From contig DATBGE010000141.1 of assembly GCA_036558125.1 (NCBI GenBank), positions 1-40,973 of the forward strand: 40,973 nucleotides of DNA, written 5' to 3'. Made by a program: the position numbers and the translations under genes. Below the pieces are notes generated by a model that worked only from the letters and a program-made list of their open reading frames with translations, was not told the DNA's origin and did not search any database. This document shows positions 38,835 to 40,973 of this stretch, one piece after another. The number at the start of each line of letters is the position of its first letter. The stretch's first letter is position 1. This stretch comes from DATBGE01 sp036558125. GTDB taxonomy: Bacteria; Gemmatimonadota; Gemmatimonadetes; Gemmatimonadales; GWC2-71-9.

Positions 38835-39306
38835 GCCCGGCGTCACCGTCTTCGGGACGCCGAATGACCGTGAAGTCGAGTTCACCAGAGTTCTTGACGC
38901 GCCACGCCGCCTGGTCTTCGAGGCGTGGACCCAGCCTGAGCACCTCCAGCAGTGGATGCTCGGACCGGAAGGCTGGACCATGCCGGAGTGCAGGATTGAC
39001 CTTCGACCCGGTGGCTCCTGGCGCTATGTCTGGCGCAAGGCTGACGGAACCGAGATGGCGATGGGTGGCACTGTGCGCGAGGTGAAGCCGCCTGAGCTCC
39101 TGGTCACCACCGAGCGGTGGGGCCCCGAGTGGCCCGAGACGATCAACACCCTGCGGCTCACCGAATCGGGTGGCCGGACGACCGCGACACTCACCGTAAC
39201 CTATCCCTCGAAAGAGGCGCGGGATGCGGCCCTCAAGACCGGCATGAAGGAAGGCATGGATCCGAGCTTCGCCCGGCTCGAAGAGCTGCTTCGGAAGCTC
39301 AAGTGA
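38815..39306 (+). CDS. SRPBCC/AHSA1-type START-fold protein
   Basis: The 163-residue product has the AHSA1 pattern: REVEFTRVLDAPRRLVFEAWTQPEHLQQWMLGPEGWTMPECRIDLRPGGSWRYVWRKADGTEMAMGGTVREVKPPELLVTTERWGPEW, then RTTATLTVTYPSKEARDAALKTGMKEGMDPSFARLEELLRK. The hydrophobic-cavity strands and the C-terminal long helix are as in this family. ArsR-SRPBCC pairs are very common in bacteria; the pocket ligand is unknown. Its start lies 20 bases inside the ArsR gene and its stop overlaps the next gene by GTGA, so all are translationally coupled. Confidence 0.92.
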   Translation: MSTTATKPGVTVFGTPNDREVEFTRVLDAPRRLVFEAWTQPEHLQQWMLGPEGWTMPECRIDLRPGGSWRYVWRKADGTEMAMGGTVREVKPPELLVTTERWGPEWPETINTLRLTESGGRTTATLTVTYPSKEARDAALKTGMKEGMDPSFARLEELLRKLK

Positions 39307-40025
39307 GCGAGACCGCGGCGCGGGTGCGGGATTCTCTCCTGTGGCTGGAGCGCCATGACAGCAAGGCCTATCGCGACGCGATGCTGACCCGCTACGCAAT
39401 CACCGCACCCAAGTCGTATGGTGTGAAGGTGGGAATGATTCAGGGGCTGGCCAAGAGCCTCGGCAAGGACCATGATCTGGCCGAGGCCCTCTGGCGGACC
39501 GGCTGGTACGAGGCCCGCATGTTGGCGTCATATGTGGACGATCCGGCGCAGGTCACCTCGGTACAGATGGATCGCTGGGCCCGGGACTTCGACAACTGGG
39601 GCATTTGTGACACGGTCTGCTTCGTTCTGTTCGACAAGACGCCGCATGCCTGGCGTAAGGTGGAGCAATGGAGCAAGCACCGGGAGGAATTCGTCAAGCG
39701 AGCGGCCTTCGCACTCATCGCGAGTCTTGCGCTGCACGACAAACGCTCGGGAGACGAGCCCTTCGTGCGATCACTGAAGTTCATCCAACGTGGGGCGACC
39801 GACGAGCGAAACTTTGTGAAGAAGGGCGTAAGCTGGGGCCTCCGGGTCTTAGGCCGGCGTAACGCGTCGCTCAACGCCGCCGCGGTTGAGGTCTCCCGTC
39901 GCCTGGCCGAATCTGATGAGCCGGCGGCGCGATCAATCGGCAAGGAGGCGCTGAGAGAGCTGACCAGCCCACTGGTCCGCGGGAAACTTGCGGCGAAAGG
40001 ACGCCGTACCGCCAAGGGCCGTTGA
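39303..40025 (+). CDS. AlkD-like DNA alkylation repair protein
   Basis: The GTG at 39303 overlaps the SRPBCC stop by four bases and gives 240 residues, a normal size for the HEAT-like AlkC/AlkD family (PF08713). The first half has VRDSLLWLERHDSKAYRDAMLTRYAITAPKSYGVKVGMIQGLAKSLGKDHDLAEALWRTGWYEARMLASYVDDP, where the Trp-Tyr-Glu-Ala-Arg and the Asp-Asp are conserved. The second half holds FDNWGICDTVCFVLFDKTPHAWRKVEQWSKHREEFVKRAAFALIASLALHDK and FVKKGVSWGLRVLGRRN. These proteins release N3- or N7-alkylated bases. It is the third gene of the operon. Confidence 0.92.
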   Translation: MSETAARVRDSLLWLERHDSKAYRDAMLTRYAITAPKSYGVKVGMIQGLAKSLGKDHDLAEALWRTGWYEARMLASYVDDPAQVTSVQMDRWARDFDNWGICDTVCFVLFDKTPHAWRKVEQWSKHREEFVKRAAFALIASLALHDKRSGDEPFVRSLKFIQRGATDERNFVKKGVSWGLRVLGRRNASLNAAAVEVSRRLAESDEPAARSIGKEALRELTSPLVRGKLAAKGRRTAKGR

Positions 40026-40065
40026 GGCCAATGCCAAACAACGAATTGAAACAGAGGGTGTTCTA

Positions 40066-40842
40066 ATGACGACACGCATTCGAAACCCGGGCGAATTCTG
40101 TTGGATCAACATCCTGACTGCCCAGCCTGAACGGGCCAAGGGTTTCTTCGAGAAACTTCTGGGCTGGACCTATGCCGACATACCCGGCATGGGCTACCTG
40201 ATCCAGGTAGGCAACAGCCGAATCGGAGGCCTGTTTGACCTGGAGGGACAGCAGACGCCGCCCGGGACTCCGCCTCAGATCGGCGTCATGGTGAAAGTTG
40301 ACAATGCCGACGCCACAGCCGACAAGATCAAGTCACTCGGCGGGCACGCATTGCCACCCTTCGATATCGCCGAGAACGGCCGCATGGCGGTGTGCCACGA
40401 TCCCAACGGCGCCCAGTTCGACCTTTGGCAAGGGAAGCAGAGCCCCGGCACTGACGTGGACGGCACGGTCCACGGAGCGCCCAGCTGGTTCGAGACGCTG
40501 ACCAGTGATGTGCCTCGAGCGCGGAAGTTCTACACCGGCTTGTTCGGGTGGACCATCGAAGAGAAGCCGATGCCCGGGTTCACCTATACCACGTTCAAGC
40601 AGGGTAACACGCCCGTGGCGGGCCTGATGCAGATCCCGGATGACATGAAAGCGCCCCCCCACTGGGGCGTGTACTTCACGGTGGACGACGCGGATCAGGC
40701 TGCGGACCAGGCGACCAAACTGGGCGGGAAGATCTGCATGCCGCTGATGGATGTCCCGGAGATCGGCCGGATGGCCGGCATCACCTCGCCCCAGGGCGTG
40801 AACTTTTACGTCATCAAGTACGCGATGATGCCCGTTGCCTAA
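40066..40842 (+). CDS. Tandem VOC-superfamily (glyoxalase-like) protein
   Basis: AGAGGG precedes the ATG at 40066. The 258-residue product has two VOC modules: FCWINILTAQPERAKGFFEKLLGWTYADIPGMGY, then GQQTPPGTPPQIGVMVKVDNADATADKIKSLGGHALPPFDIAENGRMAVCHDPNGAQFDLWQ; and SWFETLTSDVPRARKFYTGLFGWTIEEKPMPGFTYTTF, then HWGVYFTVDDADQAADQATKLGGKICMPLMDVPEIGRMAGITSPQGVNFYVIKY. This arrangement fits the hydroxylase/glyoxalase-type VOC proteins linked to ArsR-SRPBCC operons. A catalytic metal is not certain. It is the last gene of the operon. Confidence 0.93.
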   Translation: MTTRIRNPGEFCWINILTAQPERAKGFFEKLLGWTYADIPGMGYLIQVGNSRIGGLFDLEGQQTPPGTPPQIGVMVKVDNADATADKIKSLGGHALPPFDIAENGRMAVCHDPNGAQFDLWQGKQSPGTDVDGTVHGAPSWFETLTSDVPRARKFYTGLFGWTIEEKPMPGFTYTTFKQGNTPVAGLMQIPDDMKAPPHWGVYFTVDDADQAADQATKLGGKICMPLMDVPEIGRMAGITSPQGVNFYVIKYAMMPVA

Positions 40843-40849
40843 GTCCCCT

Positions 40850-40892
40850 CAGGCCTGGCTTTCTGGTCTTCTTCGTCAGGAAGCCACGCCTG
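40850..40892. terminator. Hairpin after the VOC gene
   Basis: CAGGCCTGGCTTTCTG (40850-40865) pairs with CAGGAAGCCACGCCTG (40877-40892) with one mismatch and one wobble across an 11-base loop. It starts eight bases after the stop codon. No T-run follows. Confidence 0.55.
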
Positions 40893-40916
40893 GCGCGGAA
40901 TTCCGGTTGCAGCAGA

Positions 40917-40958
40917 GAGCCGCCAGAGAAAGCGCAGGACGCCTTTCTGTGGCGGCTC
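40917..40958. repeat. Second long hairpin at the end of the window
   Basis: GAGCCGCCAGAGAAAG (40917-40932) is inverted at 40943-40958 with one mismatch across a 10-base loop. It may belong to the next gene downstream or to a repeat family beyond the window. Confidence 0.55.
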
Positions 40959-40973
40959 GTTCGTTGGCGCCTC

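Overview
The window is GC-rich bacterial chromosome packed with short, often overlapping genes. Lipoprotein signals are common, Hanks-type kinases carry the 'MPYIEGES' core seen in Gemmatimonadota and Acidobacteriota, and there is a PadR-linked duplicated orphan permease plus many small regulator/enzyme cassettes. This suggests an uncultured soil-type bacterium, most likely Gemmatimonadota; that is an inference from gene style, as no rRNA or phylogenetic marker is present. I saw no tRNA, rRNA, CRISPR array, prophage or transposase gene.

Layout. 1-5.4 kb: mostly minus-strand small genes (small basic protein, YdeI-like, mono-cluster ferredoxin, a frameshifted RNHCP zinc-ribbon gene behind a structured leader, RidA plus GNAT, two unknowns), a plus-strand cold-shock gene with its own terminator, then an alkyltransferase-like protein and a GNAT. 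5.5-14.1 kb: secreted or lipoprotein genes (a duplicated beta-domain protein, a HAF-repeat protein, a DUF333 protein, an LVIVD-repeat protein and a DUF305 protein), an Ada-AlkA fusion and a DUF4440 protein. 14.4-16.8 kb: an ECF42-type sigma factor cassette with two DGPF (YCII) proteins and a candidate autoregulated promoter. 16.8-18.2 kb: a MoaD/ThiS-like protein overlapping a five-Asp-box BNR protein. 18.4-25.7 kb: one same-strand block of kinase-TPR, TrpX-type binding lipoprotein, STAS fusion protein, permease, ATPase and second kinase. 25.8-28.8 kb: PadR regulator and ADOP permease. 29-38.2 kb: minus-strand single genes and pairs (DUF2214 with carbonic anhydrase, two lipoprotein hydrolases, pyrimidine-dimer glycosylase, GYD, glycolipid-binding, thioredoxin-like, signal peptidase I), with a decayed DUF1801 gene, a truncated AAC(6')-like gene and one plus-strand ankyrin gene. 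38.4-40.8 kb: a plus-strand ArsR, SRPBCC, AlkD-like, VOC operon.

How it fits together. The most distinctive unit is the 18.4-25.7 kb block, where a TrpXYZ-like ABC importer is interleaved with a STAS-domain protein of unknown C-terminal function and bracketed by two Ser/Thr kinases. This suggests a phosphorylation-controlled importer. Alkylation damage is a recurring theme: Ada-AlkA, the Trp-for-Cys ATL protein and an AlkD-like protein all occur, while no O6-methylguanine methyltransferase is seen here. Intergenic space is filled by several families of short palindromic or tandem repeats, some of which supply the stop codons of adjacent genes.
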